Shown here: one piece after another, positions 1 through 12,119 of the stretch
Position numbering within the stretch: position 1 is the first letter of the stretch
Layout of the letters: every line of letters begins with the position of its first letter
Source of the DNA: Xanthostigma xanthostigma
Taxonomy: Eukaryota > Arthropoda > Insecta > Raphidioptera > Raphidiidae
Assembly: GCA_963575645.1 (NCBI GenBank)
Contig: OY754467.1
Coordinates: 20,543,001 to 20,607,000, forward strand
Length of the DNA: 64,000 nucleotides
Direction of reading: 5' to 3'
Notes under the pieces: generated by a model
Seen by the model: only the letters and a program-made list of their open reading frames with translations
The model's database searches: none
Told to the model about the DNA's origin: nothing
Position numbers and translations under genes: made by a program

Positions 1-150
1 CTTTAGGCGCGACTTGAGAGTAACTCAGGTCTCAGATCTTTTTTCGGATGGAAATAACTTTTTCGGGCGGAAGTAACGTTCAGTAAAGTCCATAGTCTGT
101 TTATGCAGTTTCCGCTATTTAAAGGCATCGACGGACAGATGGCAGCATCA
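1..150 (+). repeat. Dispersed repeat fragment (CTTTAGGCGCGA)
   Basis: CTTTAGGCGCGACTTGAGAG, CGGACGGAAGT-like phrases and AAAGGCATCGACGGACAG recur at 47941-48050. A more diverged CTTCTTTAGCCGCGC occurs at 24045. It is cut by the window start. Confidence 0.6.
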
Positions 151-1324
151 ACATGTATATGAAGAAAGCATCTTGAACGAAAGGTGAAGGCCAGTAGCCC
201 GAAAGTAAAGCAAGAATTCGGAAATAATTAGGGGAAATCTGGAAATGATTTTAATCCCTGAAATGAACATAATTTACTCAGTTTTTACCCACCTGCTACT
301 TTAGCCGCTGCGTGCATATTTATACTAAAAAAACACGTGTTTTTTATTTAAATAACAATACCTCAAAAATAATCAACGCTATCAGAATATATTGAAGTCA
401 TCGAAAGTCTAATTAGAATGAGTAAGTATACCCATACTTTAAATTTTCACTTTAAGCCCGCAATTCTAGTTCAAAATAATTCTCAATCTTAAATCAAGCG
501 ACTTGGCTCCAATTATTACAAGTGTTTTTTTTCTCAACTTTTTTCTAAATATTTAAAAAATGGGTTCTTCGAAAAAACAAACCATATCCAAAGTGGCTAG
601 CCTACAAAATAAATGTAATCAAAATAGTTATTTTAATAAAAAGCACGTGTTTTTTTAGCATAAATCTGCACTCAGCGACTAAAGCTCACCTAGCAGGAGG
701 AAAAAAACTTCAGTTCAGACCTAAACTGAAAGGATTAAAGCAATTTCCAAATTTCCCCTCATTAATTCCGAATTAAAATCTGCTACTGGGCTATATGTCA
801 TACTAATTAATGTCAGCTTATTTTGTAAAGGAAAAAACAAGATAATAATATATTGTATATACTCTTATGCGTGCCTCAGGTTGTATAGCACTGACAAACC
901 ACTTCAAAGAACCTCCAAAGAGTTATATTCTGTCACAAGTAGTTTTTAAGGACTGCTTCATTGTGAACAAGTGACAGCATAGCATCTACAGAAGACAGCG
1001 CGTCTAGATTTTGCCATTCAGACAGCTAATACAAATAAAATAGAAACGAGAAAATTGGAACGGATCACTTTTGAACGTACATTCATTCCGTTTGTAAACC
1101 TGACAGAAAAGTTAAATAAGAACATCTACAAAGGTAGATTCTCAAGAATGAAACCATGTTTTCTTTTTTTAAAATAAATCTTGTACACAAGTTGTTATGA
1201 AATGAAATATGTTATTATGAAGTTTACTTTTAATAAATACGACTAGGACGTAATCACTTCTCTGCTAATTGAACTATATTATAAAGGGGTTTTAATAATA
1301 ATAAAAAATAATATTAGGTAGGTT

Positions 1325-1500
1325 TTCATCAAATATCAATTAAATATATAATTTTGTGATTTATATAAAGCTAAATAGATGGTTAAATTGCACATACAAA
1401 CAATATATTATATCGTTTGTATGTAAAATTTAACCATCTATTTAGCTTTATATAAGTCGTCACAAAATTATATTATATTAAATTGATATTTGATTAGTGA
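1325..1500. mobile_element. Foldback MITE
   Basis: CAAATATCAATT...AAAGCTAAATAGATGGTTAA and TTTGTATG form the left arm. The right arm repeats them in inverted order up to AATTGATATTTG. The arms are about 80 bases with few differences and almost no loop. Confidence 0.75.
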
Positions 1501-1890
1501 AAAAGATCAAGAAAACAAATATATAATGACATAATTTGATTTATCAACATAACCTAACCTAACATCAATTAAAAGGTGACAAATACAATGAAAGAAATGA
1601 CAAAACAATACATTGTTCCTTTCTTTCTAAAGAAATTGAAAGCAATTTAAACGCTATTTTTTTATCCGACTACGGCGACGCCAAAAGGAAGGGTTATGAG
1701 CTTAGCAGTCTATGTATGCATGTTTGTATTTATGGATGTTCCATCATAGCGCCTAAACTATCCATCCGATTTTGATAAATAAGGGGTCAATCGATTCGTT
1801 ATTATTGTCCGGTTAACAAAGGCTACATTTATTTTTGAATTTTTGTCCCAGAGGGGAGCAAATTGAAAACAAATAAAAAATAATTTAAAT

Positions 1891-2171
1891 AAAAAATAAG
1901 TTTAAAAACTAAAACCCGACTACTGAAAAGTATGAAACAAGGAAATATTCTCATCTGAGGATAGCCGTAGTCGTATGCCATATCATATATATGAGGCCCC
2001 TCTAGATGTATAGCGTGATGCATTTTCCCTTATGATCGCTTACTACTGTTAAAATGTAATGTTTTGTTAGGGTAGGTGGCATATGAGCACGGCTATTCTC
2101 AGATAAGAATATTTTCTTGTTTCATACTTTTCAGTAGGTAGTCGGGTTTTAGTTTTTGAACTTATTTTTTT
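1891..2171. mobile_element. Foldback MITE with about 95-bp arms
   Basis: The left arm AATAAGTTTAAAAACTAAAA, CCCGACTACTGAAAAGTATG, GATAGCCGTAGTCGTATGCC has an inverted partner at 2077-2171. A 63-codon reverse frame across the left arm is not credible as a gene. Confidence 0.7.
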
Positions 2172-2847
2172 TAGAAAACATTTTTCTTAGTACTCTGTAG
2201 GGGAGAGATTTTTTTCATATTTTATTGTCTAGAATTTATTATTTATTTTTTTTTAAATTTAGGGAGATGAGGGTATCGGTAGCAAGATCATTAGCTCCAG
2301 ATATATGTATGGTCACTGTATATAACCTAGTTTAAAACACTGTTTAATCACTGATTAGAGTTTGTTAAAAAGTTCAGTGTTTTTTCAGGTATTGAAATAA
2401 TTTAACGATATTTTCTCTGTTGTCACCGAGGATGGCTTTGAAGTTAATTTATTTATAATTTTATTTATCGAAGTTAACCTTGAGATTATTTCTTCAATTA
2501 ATATCTCAGCAATCTCTTAATAGATTTTTCATAGCCCATAAGGTATCAAAACGTGTATATATATTAAAATCCCTAAAAATTTTTTTCCATAATATAAAGA
2601 TCGGAAGTAAAAGATATAGAGAAAAAGAAACCTGTTAGGTGACCTGACCACATTATGCCGATGAGTTTAGCAATTTCAAACAAAAATTTAAAAATGTAAA
2701 TGGAGTTTCTGCTCTTAAGCATTCACAATAAAATAATTAAAAAACAACAACCAACAAAATGTCAGGTGCATTGTGCTGACAAGAGGTGAGATAGCATGTA
2801 TAATGGTGTAAAAACAGGATGGCATTTCTGAGTTACCGTCCTCTGGG

Positions 2848-3035
2848 CGTATAAAAACCAAAGAGAGAAATCACTTTCCGGTGACGGCAACGTCTTTACT
2901 CTTCCGCCTCCCGTAGCCCAACACCACCCTCTGCCTGCTGTAGTCCTCTTCTACCTGACTCCGACGGACGCGTCGTGCGGCGCCGCATCTAGTATTCAAA
3001 CACGCTGCACAACTCGTTCACATTAGGGGCATTGA
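2848..3035 (+). other. GC-rich island with TATA-like box; possible promoter
   Basis: GGGCGTATAAAAACC (TATA at 2850) is followed by TCACTT at 2871 and then about 140 bases of clearly higher GC and CpG (GACGGACGCGTCGTGCGGCG). The TATA-to-initiator spacing is shorter than usual. A decayed transposon core is equally possible. Confidence 0.25.
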
Positions 3036-3040
3036 ATGAA

Positions 3041-3338
3041 AAAATAATAATAGAAATAAAAAACATTTTCAATATACCACGTTTTTAAAACGAACTAGTC
3101 TAAAATAATTTCTTTGCAGACAGATTTTTAACTTGTAGAATTTGAAACGAAAAACGTGAGGCACATTATTCATTTCATCTCATAAATAGATTTTTTCATT
3201 GAAAGCTACTCTCTACACTTCTTATATAATTGTCGCATGCGCCCCACGTTTTTCGTTTCAAATCATGCAAGTTAAAAATATGTCTGTATAAAGAAAACGT
3301 GGTATATTAAAAATGTTTTTTATTTCTATTATTATTTT
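3041..3338. mobile_element. Foldback element with separated inverted arms
   Basis: AATAATAGAAATAAAAAACA, ATATACCACGTTTT, AGACAGATTTTTAACTTG and TTTGAAACGAAAAACGTG recur in inverted order from 3247 to 3338. The spacing between blocks differs between the arms. Confidence 0.65.
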
Positions 3339-3464
3339 ATATTTTTTAGTAAAAAAAAAGAAAACAAAAATTCATCGTAAAAGTTTTGTCAAGCGAATGC
3401 GTATCATTTATACCTATTCCCTTACTTATAAAACTGAATACTTATCAATAAACATATTATATTA

Positions 3465-3534
3465 TGTCCATGGGGAATCGAACCCTCGACCCTCGCGTTA
3501 TTAGCACGACGCTCTAACCAACTGGGTCATAGAT
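3465..3534 (-). pseudogene. tRNA-Ile(AAU)-like remnant
   Basis: On the minus strand: AGTTGGTTAGAGC (D-arm), TCGTG-CTAATAA-CGCGA (a sound anticodon arm with AAT), and GGTTCGATTCCCC (box B). The D-stem 5' side reads ACCC, not GCTC, the D region looks short, and the T-stem pairs poorly. This looks like a decayed tRNA or a SINE head, not a working gene. Confidence 0.65.
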
Positions 3535-3687
3535 TAAGTACGATGTGTCTTACAATGGTAAATAAGTAAGAGTGATATGTATTTATTAAAATTCTTTATA
3601 TCTTTTATTTTCTTCTTTATTTTAGTATTTTCTCGTATTGCCATCAAGTTTTGAGTTATGTTAAAAATTTCAAGTCTCTATCTGATC

Positions 3688-4242
3688 TAGAGATGAGTGA
3701 TATTTCACTACCTGTTACTTAGTCGCTAATATTTAGATTTCACGGTTCACTGCAGTGACTTCAGAGTAGCTACCTGTTACCAACCAGCGGCTAAGCAAAA
3801 AAATAATCGTCACATGCGCTATTTCACTACCGGTTTTTTTAACTAAATGTATTACCCATTTTAATAAAGAAATGTGATCACTAATGTAAAATATACTTTA
3901 TATACTTATAACTTAGTCGTACCTTTCAATAATGCATCATTACATGCATTTTTTAGGTGTAATGTTATACTAATACATAAAAATATTGAGCATGGGCTGT
4001 TTTAGCACCGAACGATATTTTACCTGTGATCACTGTTCGCTGAAATCAATATATTAATATCTCTGCTCTGCACGTGCACAGTCATTCATGTGATCGGCGA
4101 ACGCTGGTCGCTTATATATTATCTGCACTGAATGCGCATAAGTTACCAGCGATCACGGGTCGCAGTTAAAAATCACAGGTATTTGGAAGTCGCAGTCGCC
4201 AAAGTACCTGTTACTTGAAAGTAGCTAATAATCTCATCCCTA
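3688..4242. mobile_element. hAT-type MITE with perfect 8-bp target duplication
   Basis: Flanked by ATCTGATC at 3680-3687 and 4243-4250. The ends are TAGAGATGAG and, read inward from the right, TAGGGATGAG. Internally CACTACCTGTTACTTAGTCG and its partner near the right end form longer imperfect inverted repeats. No transposase coding. Confidence 0.88.
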
Positions 4243-4249
4243 ATCTGAT

Positions 4250-6300
4250 CAGGAAGTTAGTTTAAAATCAGTTACAAATTTCGGCCCGACATATACACAA
4301 AAAGCGAATATAAACGTGGTAATATTGGAGCGTTTGAAATATAAACAAAGAATAAAAAAAAATATAAAATAACGTTCATGGCTGTTTTATAAATTCGTGG
4401 TGATTACCTACTTATTTTTCAAATATCGTAAAAAAAATGTTATAAACGATATTTTGATAAGCAATTTTATTATTTAAGCGACAAGATAATATGTATAAAC
4501 GAACATAAATTTGTCACTGCATCTTTGTTTGCTTAAAGAAGATAGATATTTCTAGGAGGGCGTTAAGTAATTTTTTTCTGAAAAAAAAGGCAGTATTCAA
4601 CCGCTCGATAGTATATTCTGGTTTGTTGGAATTATTTTTATGAGATGGTTCGTCCATTTCCAGGTTAAAATCTTGCAAAAACTTTTTATAAATAGTGTTC
4701 GAAGGCATGCGAATTCCCTAAGAATGACATAAGTTTTGAAACAATTTTGAGCAGAGATGCGACTGAAAAAGTGTAGTACTGTTAAATTTACATTTCTCAG
4801 CACTTGTAGGCATATATACTTAGTCTTTGTTTTCGCTTTTTAAATTTTTTTCTTTATTAATCTATTTTTAACCTATGTTTAGTTATCTTTTTTGTATGTA
4901 TCGTATAGTAAGCAAGGTAAAGTATTAAACGACAACGTGTGTAACGCGGAGATTTTCTTACTATTGGTTGTATAAAATGGTGTGTCGCGTGTAACCTTTT
5001 TTGAGGTTACTCAGTAAAATTTGGTTAACATCGTCCGACGAACAGTGATAATAAGTTAACAAATCTAAAGCACATAGTTCGTCGTGATCGCTGTCCGGCA
5101 AACCGGGATAATATGTTATTTACATTACACATTGCAGAAGGAAAATTTACTTTTTTATAAAAAAAAAACTAGCGGTCTGTCTTGGTTTCACCCGAGAGCT
5201 ATAGATATAATTTTGCAAAATGTATTTTATTTGTGGCTCGGCGTCTGAATTAATATTAAATTCTACCAGATTTGTTTCTGAACTAATAGCTGTGCGAATT
5301 CAAATGTCGCTACTTGGTACTAAAACAGTTTTTTTTTGCTTCTGAACTAATAGCTTTCAGTAAATTTTATGAGATGTCGCGACATGTTACTAAAACAGTT
5401 TATTTTCACAAAACACCGTAATTTTGTATAAAATATTTAATGAAAACTATCCTAAAGCGTAAGTTGGACCAAGCAAGACACATTTACAAAATTTCATTGA
5501 AATCGGTTCAGTGGTTGCTAGATTAGCGCGGACGAAGATCGTGACACAAGATTTTTATATATATAAAGATGTGCTTATAAATTACATACATTAGTGATTG
5601 ATGATGAATATTGGTGAATATTCTTGAAAACATTTGTTAGTTGTTAATTAATATTAGTAATAAATATCCTTTTACTCCTGTTATTATTTTATTTCAATAA
5701 ATTATTTGAATGCAAATTAAAAATTAGTTTTTTATCACGCTACATAAGTACACGCACCCACATTTGTATTCATCATTGTGCCGCCGTTAGCGTTAAATGT
5801 TTACCTCGTGAAACGTTCTGAGCTCGCATAAGAAGTTACACTTCAAAAATTTGCCTCTAAACCGGACTTCTAGGGCAAGATGAATGTTTAGTAATACAAC
5901 TTACGCTATTCATTTTCCGCAGAATTAGTTGTATATACATAGTTGTAAGCCTATATAGCACAGAAAGGCTGCGACGTGGAGCCAGGCATGCTGACGGAAG
6001 CCATTTAATATTCAAAGAAGAAAGATGAATAACTTTTTAAATTTAATATCTCGTCGACCACAACGGACTCCGAAAACGTGAAAACGGATGACGGACCCTT
6101 TTTATACGTGGGTAGTTTAATAATCCGTTAATGTCGGTATATAACGAGACAACTACGCGCCTAAGCAAATATACTGTCTGACTGAATTTGACCCGAATTT
6201 TTACATAATATGAATAGGTGCCGACGCCGTAAAATTTGACTTTCCAAAAATTTCAATGCTTTAAAGTTAATTGAATTCACAATAATTTACACTATAATCC
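4250..6300. other. AT-rich DNA, no gene seen
   Basis: Contains a decayed repeat near 5440-5560 (AAATTTCATTGAAATCGGTT, GCGCGGACGAAGATCG), the sort of phrase found near insect Helitron or LINE ends. Otherwise nothing could be assigned. Confidence 0.5.
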
Positions 6301-6307
6301 ATACTAA

Positions 6308-6908
6308 TCTATACTAATAAGCTGAAGAGTTTGTTTGTACGAACGTGCTAATCTCAGAAACTACTGGTTCAAATTGAATTTTTTTTTTGTTGGATAGCCC
6401 ATTTATCGAGAAAGGCTATAGGCTAAATAATATCACGCTACGACCATTAGGAGCGGAGCATTAATGAAAAATGTTGCAAAATGTATCTCAAAAATAAGCT
6501 TCTATTCAGGTGAAATGAACTAACTAAATATACTCATATTAGCGTTGTCAGTACACGACTTCGGCTGGCTCAAACGGTAGAGCATGCGACTATCAGAATA
6601 TCAGGGTCGTGAGTTCGAGCCCCAAGTTGGGTGAATATATTTTTTTTTTTTTTATTTTCTACATTGCTATCTTCTAAGGCTTACATTTAAATTTATTTTA
6701 ATTTTATTCAATTAATTAAAAAAAATTATTAGTTAAAAAAGTATAAATACTGCTTTTTATCGACAAAAACTAATGAACGGTAACTCCGATCATCATGAAA
6801 TTTGGACACAACATTCACCTCGGTAAACTAAGATAAATGTGTGTATTCATGTTCCTCCCTTCCCCATTCGTTCTTTTACACCCGAGTGAAGCCGAACGGG
6901 ACCGCTAG
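6308..6908 (+). mobile_element. Non-autonomous Helitron
   Basis: It starts TCTATACTAATAAGCTGAAG and ends CTAG, inserted between A (6307) and T (6909). A CCCG...CGGG hairpin lies just inside the 3' end. The body carries phrases typical of insect Helitrons, such as CTAATCTCAGAAACTACTGG and GCTATAGGCTAAATAA. No Rep/helicase coding is present. A tRNA-like sequence lies inside it. Confidence 0.85.
6559..6632 (+). pseudogene. tRNA-like sequence (Lys-like) inside a Helitron
   Basis: It has a box A-like GCTCAAACGGTAGAGC and a box B-like GAGTTCGAGCCCC with tRNA spacing. The acceptor ends can pair at six of seven positions using wobbles. The anticodon arm does not fold. A T-run follows at 6641, as in a minimal Pol III terminator. 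Confidence 0.6.
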
Positions 6909-7389
6909 TATTATATGAATGTGAAAGTAACTGTCTATCTGTCACGCTTTTACTGCCAAACTTCTGGACTGGTTGTGATGAAATTTAATATAGAGATAGT
7001 TTGAAGCCTGGGGAAAAACACTGAGTAATTTTTTTTTCAAAATTCAATCCCTATGGCGTTGAACTGGGGGTTATAGTATTGTATATTGGTTACGCTTTGT
7101 GATGATATTTAATACGGAGATTGTTTAAAATCTGGAGAAGGACATTAACTACTTTTTTTTCAAAAATTAACACCCAATGTTGCCTTCTCATAAATGAAGG
7201 TTAAAAGTGGATGTTCCGGTATTTTTAATGTGAAATTGATGCGCTCAAATTATGTAAATGACACATTTACAAGTTCTTCATTTGGGTCGAAATATTGTTA
7301 GGGCAATTATTATTAAAATTAAATTTTTATTCAGTTATATCAATTGTACACACTGATTCCTCGCGGACGAGGTGACGGGTAAAAGCTAG
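6909..7389 (+). mobile_element. Second Helitron, abutting the first, 5' end eroded
   Basis: Its 3' end has the hairpin CCTCG-CGGA-CGAGG and then CTAG|T at 7386-7390. Its beginning resembles the well-known insect Helitron start ('TATTATAT.AATG.GAAAGTAACT...CTGTC...CTGTCACGCTTT') but lacks a clear TC. It shares its left border with the 3' end of the preceding element. Confidence 0.75.
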
Positions 7390-7994
7390 TGTTTATTTAT
7401 TTCGCAAAGATGATGGCATTCGAGAAAAAACACAATCGGTTTGAATAACAAAGGTCAAAGCTATCGTGTGAGAAACATTATTCGTAGTAAAACTAAACAG
7501 ATATCTAGGGAAACAAAACAATGTGTAAACAAAACATAAAAGAAGATTCGTTGATTAATTGGTCAATAAATTTGGGAACTTTATTTTCAGTACGCGATAG
7601 AGTCATATTCAGGATTGAGTTTGAAAAACGTTTCAATTTGACCTTAGTTCCAAATATTTGACTGATCATTGCGAATTCTGTTCTTGTTGATCTCTGTATC
7701 TCTCTTCGAGATTTAAAGTTGTTTTTTTATCTTTAAATTTTCACGAAACAGTTCAGTATTCAGTGTTTTTGTATAAATTAGTTTACAATCTGAACGATTT
7801 GGAACCATTTTTGGAAGAGGTACGGTAGCCATTTAAAAGCAATTTGATACTCATGTTGGTATCTATTGCAGAACGAAGCATATTTAAAAGAAACCCGTTT
7901 TAGATATGCTTTTTTCAGTAATTGTAAGTTAACTAATTTTTAGGAATTAGGGTTGAAAAAAATCAGCGCAAAATAACGAAAAAAATAGCGGAAT

Positions 7995-8154
7995 TAATAA
8001 TAAAAAAAAATATCGCAGGTATGTGGACAAAAATATTTGATTTATTTATTGTATGAAGTTTCGTCTATAGATTTAGACTTTTTTTATTTTTCTGTACTAT
8101 AGACGAAATAAATATAATATTTTTGTTCACATACCTGCGGTTTTTTCTTATTAT
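7995..8154. mobile_element. Foldback MITE
   Basis: AATAATAAAAAAAAATATCG, CAGGTATGTGGACAAAAATA and GTTTCGTCTATAG are mirrored by CTATAGACGAAA, ATATTTTTGTTCACATACCT and GCGGTTTTTTCTTATTATT. Confidence 0.75.
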
Positions 8155-8275
8155 TGTTATCACGATGACCATGATGTCTAATATAAATTGGCGGAATTGT
8201 TTGTCACCTTTAAATAAAAATTATAATGTGCATCTTAAATTCTAACAAATTCGGGCAGGCTGATTTATAACATTT

Positions 8276-8872
8276 TAGTGGCGTGTGTGAGTCGGAAAAA
8301 ATCACGCTTTCGAGGATGCTGCACACGGTGGTGATATTAAAATATCACTGTCGGGTTGCACAACCCCTCAAAACGGCCAAAAACCACCCCCAAACGGGGT
8401 TAAACGCGCATTACGTTATTCACTTTCCGAAAAAAATGTTTTTTTCCTGTTTTTGAAGATGCTGAGCACAGTGGTGGTGTTGAAAATTGCCGCCGACTCT
8501 CACCAACCCCTCCACCAGCCAAATCTCACCCCTGAAATGGGTGATTTTTTTTCATATCGCCGACAAAATCGGGTTATCTCTCCGTTTTCGAGGATGCTAA
8601 GCACAGTGGAGGGGTTGCTGAGAGTCGGTTGTAATTTTAAACACCACCACCGTGCTCAGCATCCCCAAAAACAGGAAAAAACATTTTTTTTAAAGGGATT
8701 AACGTAATGCGCGTTTAACCTCGTTTTGACCGTTTTGGGGGGTTGCGCAACCCCAAAGAGAAATTTTAATATTACCACCGTGTTCTGCATCCTCTAAAGC
8801 GGGAGAGAGAGGTAGGTTATCTCGTTCCGGCTCAAAATATTTACATGTGCGTCTGACTTACACATGCCACTA
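8276..8872. mobile_element. Palindromic non-autonomous element (TAGTGGCRTGTGTRAGTC ends)
   Basis: The ends are TAGTGGCGTGTGTGAGTCGG and, inward, TAGTGGCATGTGTAAGTCAG. Inside, the whole element is close to a palindrome: GGTTGCACAACCCCTC, AAACGCGCATTACGTTA and GATGCTGAGCACAGTGGTGG recur in inverted order. An 84-codon open frame here is only a by-product of the palindrome. The superfamily is not assigned. Confidence 0.75.
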
Positions 8873-10600
8873 CTTATGAAACACTAGTGCATAATTTAGG
8901 TAGGTACTGAAGAGTTTATATTGATAATGCTATTCGAATATTATTTTTATTTTGTCAAAAAATAAAGTGTACATAAAATAGTAGATATTAACGCTAATAC
9001 CTACACTATTTTGTACGTAAAGTTTGGTGCTACAATCTGAGTTTTTTATTGTGTTGTAAAACATTGGGTCTATGAAATGAAGTCCATTGTTTTACAATTG
9101 TGTAACAACATCAAGATACAATAAAAGTTTAATCATAAAAACTTTAAAATACTATAAGTACTTATTATAACTTTATCCACCACAATCTTGGTTTGAAGAC
9201 ATTTCCACACACGAACTAGAACTTTCCCGTCTATTCTTACGATAAGTTGATTAAATAGTTGTATGTACAAAAAATCTTTTCAAAAATAGTTCGGACGTCT
9301 TTTGGTGCAAATAAAAGTTTTTCTGAAAACTTTGTTTCAATTCAGTTTGAAATGCATTGCTAGTGAATGTTTCGTCCCGAAGTTGGTACTTTATATAAAC
9401 TTAGTAGCTTTTGTTCGCGATTTTTCTCACGAGAACTTCGATTTTGTCTGCCGAGTTGTTCGCGTTAATGTCTGTTATGACAGAAAACTCCATCATTAAT
9501 TGTGCACCGAGTTTTATTAAAATTGGTTCGACAATTTTCTAGCTATGTCGGTGTAAGCATAGAGAGAAAAATTCTGCAAGTGCAATCTACCGTCTTAATA
9601 TATTATAAGAAAAGAAAAATTTTCAGTCAATAAGGTATATGCACAATTTCTGAAAATATTTAAAATTAAGTAATTATATTCATATTACAAGTTATCAAAA
9701 TCATTCATTGAAACATTCTTATTAAATTAAAAAATAAATATTGGTATATCGTACTCACAAACAAACAGACGCATAGACTTTTTACAAAAATATGTTTTTT
9801 TGATTTCGGGGACCTCACAACGAAAAAGTATTGTAAGATTTCGAAAAGTGAATTTTGACCTAAATTAGTATCATTTCCCACTCGTGGTGTTGGAAAGGTA
9901 AAAACTGGTTGCATCTAAATCTCACGCGTCTGAAGTAAAACGTTATAAGTAAACATTTGTGTTGTGTGTAAACACCAATTAAACACAAATATACGTATGT
10001 TGGTGCTGATCATAGGTAATCTATACGGTTGATTTCATCTAAAACTATACTATACAATACTCTTGGCGTTTCGGTATTCAGCCCTTCCTGTGAGCATTAT
10101 TTCTACTATGCAACCAAATATTGACGTAATTACTACTAACACGATGTTAGGCGAATAATTTACAACTGAAGTCATTAGCGTATAAGAAACTATATCACAT
10201 ATGTAACTTTAATAAATATTTCAAACGCAAAAATCGCTTCGAATATTTTTGTACAAACACCAAAACAAACAAAAAGGCAAATGCCATTTATGATAATTAA
10301 TCGTGTGAGTGAATAAAAAATCGATCAGAAAAATGTATATTTTTCTAAATTATAAAAAGGAGTATTAAGGAAGTGAAATATTCAATCCGAAAGTTGTTTT
10401 TCATTTTATAACGATGATGATGTGAAGTTTTCGCTGAACTTTTTATCGGATTCAATTTGATGTTCGTGTTTTTTTATAAATACAAAATAAAGGAGAAGTT
10501 TCAGAGATTACACATAGTTGATAATACGTTAAAATAAACACGCACAAAGGGGATGTTATCAACACGATATTCAGTGCACGTTCTCAACCGTCTGACGGAC
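8873..10600. other. AT-rich DNA, no gene seen
   Basis: Apart from the repeat fragment at 9690-9905 I see no coding similarity, hairpin MITE or RNA gene. Short open frames are at background level. Confidence 0.5.
9690..9905 (+). repeat. 3' fragment of the CCAATTGGGC family
   Basis: Contains CAAACAGACGCATAGACTTT, then CCTCACAACG, TTTTGACCTAAATTAG and a hairpin-like TCCCACTCGTGG ending, matching the 3' third of the family. Confidence 0.55.
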
Positions 10601-10802
10601 GTCTTTGCAGAGAAGAAGGCTTGATTTTCGAGATGCGATATCTCAGTGTACATACAAGAGTTTTCAGGAAAGAGCATCAAGCATCACGTTGAGGCTCAGA
10701 CGCATATCAACTGATCAAAAAGCGTTCATTTATAAAGCGGGGTGTATTCCTAAGTTTCCGAATAGTTTAAAGATTTCATGTTTCGAGGCACGATATATTA
10801 CA

Positions 10803-11764
10803 ACGGTGGGCAAATGCGGCACTTCACAGTCTAGTGCGGCTCCCATTAAAGTTTTAGAGGATATTTTATTAGTAAATATATTTTTATTTCTGTTATATTT
10901 GAATTTTATTACTAAAATTTTGTAATAATTTTTTTCCTTTTTTAGTCATATTTTTTTGACGTGATAACGTCTTATAAATTGATGAATCACCAATCTTATA
11001 AATTGATAAAACACCGGCTGCATGTTCGAAAAAGTGTAACGTAACGTTCCTAACGTTCCTAACGTTCCGCCTGACCCTGTGCGTGCTTTTTGCTAATTTC
11101 TCGCTCAATTTAAATCAGATCGGTTTGAAACCAGTCTTAAACGAAAGAGGAGAACATTTTACATAGATTTCGTATAACAGAATTTGCCTAAACAGTTTTT
11201 TTATACAAATTTATATAGAAAAATATTTTATACAAATTTATATAGAAAAATAGCTGTATAAATGCAATGTTGTGTAATGCATGGCGCGACGCGGTCGGTT
11301 GTCTTTGTTTGCCGTACATGGAAATTAGAAGCAAACGTATGTCTTGTCTTAACATGAAAACAGCTGCATTTCTAATGTTTAATTCAATTTTTTGACATTA
11401 GTATATTGTGAAATGCAAAGCCTTCTAAGTTAAGTATTGGAATAACTAATTATTATTAGAACATAATACTTTGTAAGTTGCAAACGTCACTTTTGACATT
11501 TCTTATCATTCCGACACCAAGGATAAACGGATTGAAACCAAATTTTGGGAGGTTTAGGTTATGTATTACGGAATACGTTATCACGTAAAACTATCGTCCG
11601 TAAACCGACTTTACAGACAACCAATTTTGTTTAAGTATATGTTCTGACTTGTGAAAAAATGCAATTACATATATTAAATAAAAAAAATGTTAATTGTGTA
11701 TAGCTCTTTGTAGAATATTACAAATCGGATTGCGGCTCCCTTGGGCCTCATGTGTGTCCACTCC
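10803..11764 (+). mobile_element. hAT-like element split by HINE-like copy A
   Basis: The left end CAACGGTGGGCAAATGCGGC and the right end, read inward, CAGGAGTGGACACACATGAG resemble the 'CAGnGGTGGGCAAA' termini of many hAT elements. The central 0.67 kb (10958-11624) is another repeat. A clear 8-bp target duplication was not seen, so the outer limits are tentative. Confidence 0.5.
10958..11624 (+). mobile_element. HINE-like repeat, copy A
   Basis: It starts GACGTGATAACGTC (a GACGT/ACGTC hairpin) after a T-run and ends CAGACAACCAA before TTTT. ACGTGATAACGT recurs inverted near the other end, and a GTAAA-CCGAC-TTTAC hairpin lies just inside the 3' end. Short tandem units around AACGTTCCT and ACGCGTT lie within. 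These traits resemble Helentron-associated elements; the class is inferred. It is almost identical to copy C at 33472-34145. Confidence 0.7.
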
Positions 11765-11879
11765 TGAATTGTATTATCTTAAGTGTAAATCGGGTTATCA
11801 GTAAGGAACATCAAGTTCAGGCTAACGCGTATCAGCTTATCAAAAAACGTTCATTTATATTAATCTAACCGGTCGTATA

Positions 11880-12010
11880 CTATGCCGGAGTTTTCGCTCA
11901 CGAACTATTTTTAATGTTTGAGGACCCAATATCTCTTAAGTGTACAGAGAGTTTTCTGGAAAGAATATCAAGTTGAGGCTGAAAAGTGTATCAGTTGACC
12001 AGAAACGTTT
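11880..12010 (+). repeat. Diverged partner of 10595-10740
   Basis: ATATCTCTTAAGTGTACAGA, GAGTTTTCTGGAAAGAATAT and AAGTTGAGGCTGAAAAGTGT parallel GATATCTCAGTGTACATACA, GAGTTTTCAGGAAAGAGCAT and ACGTTGAGGCTCAGACGCAT. This is an old duplication of a non-coding unit of unknown nature. Confidence 0.5.
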
Positions 12011-12119
12011 TTATATTCGTAATGGAACTATTAAACATATTCGAATGATAGATCGTTAAGGTAGATAAATTCTTCAGCGAACCATAAATAAAATATAAAA
12101 ACAACAAACAGCAATTCTA

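Noticed and set aside
1545-1565. ACCTAACCTAAC, similar to the insect telomere repeat
   Set aside because: Only two units; far too short to be telomeric.
8453-8707. 84-codon open frame
   Set aside because: Lies wholly inside the palindromic element 8276-8872.
10605-10925. 106-codon frame
   Set aside because: Covers an old repeat shared with 11880-12010 and a hAT-like end.
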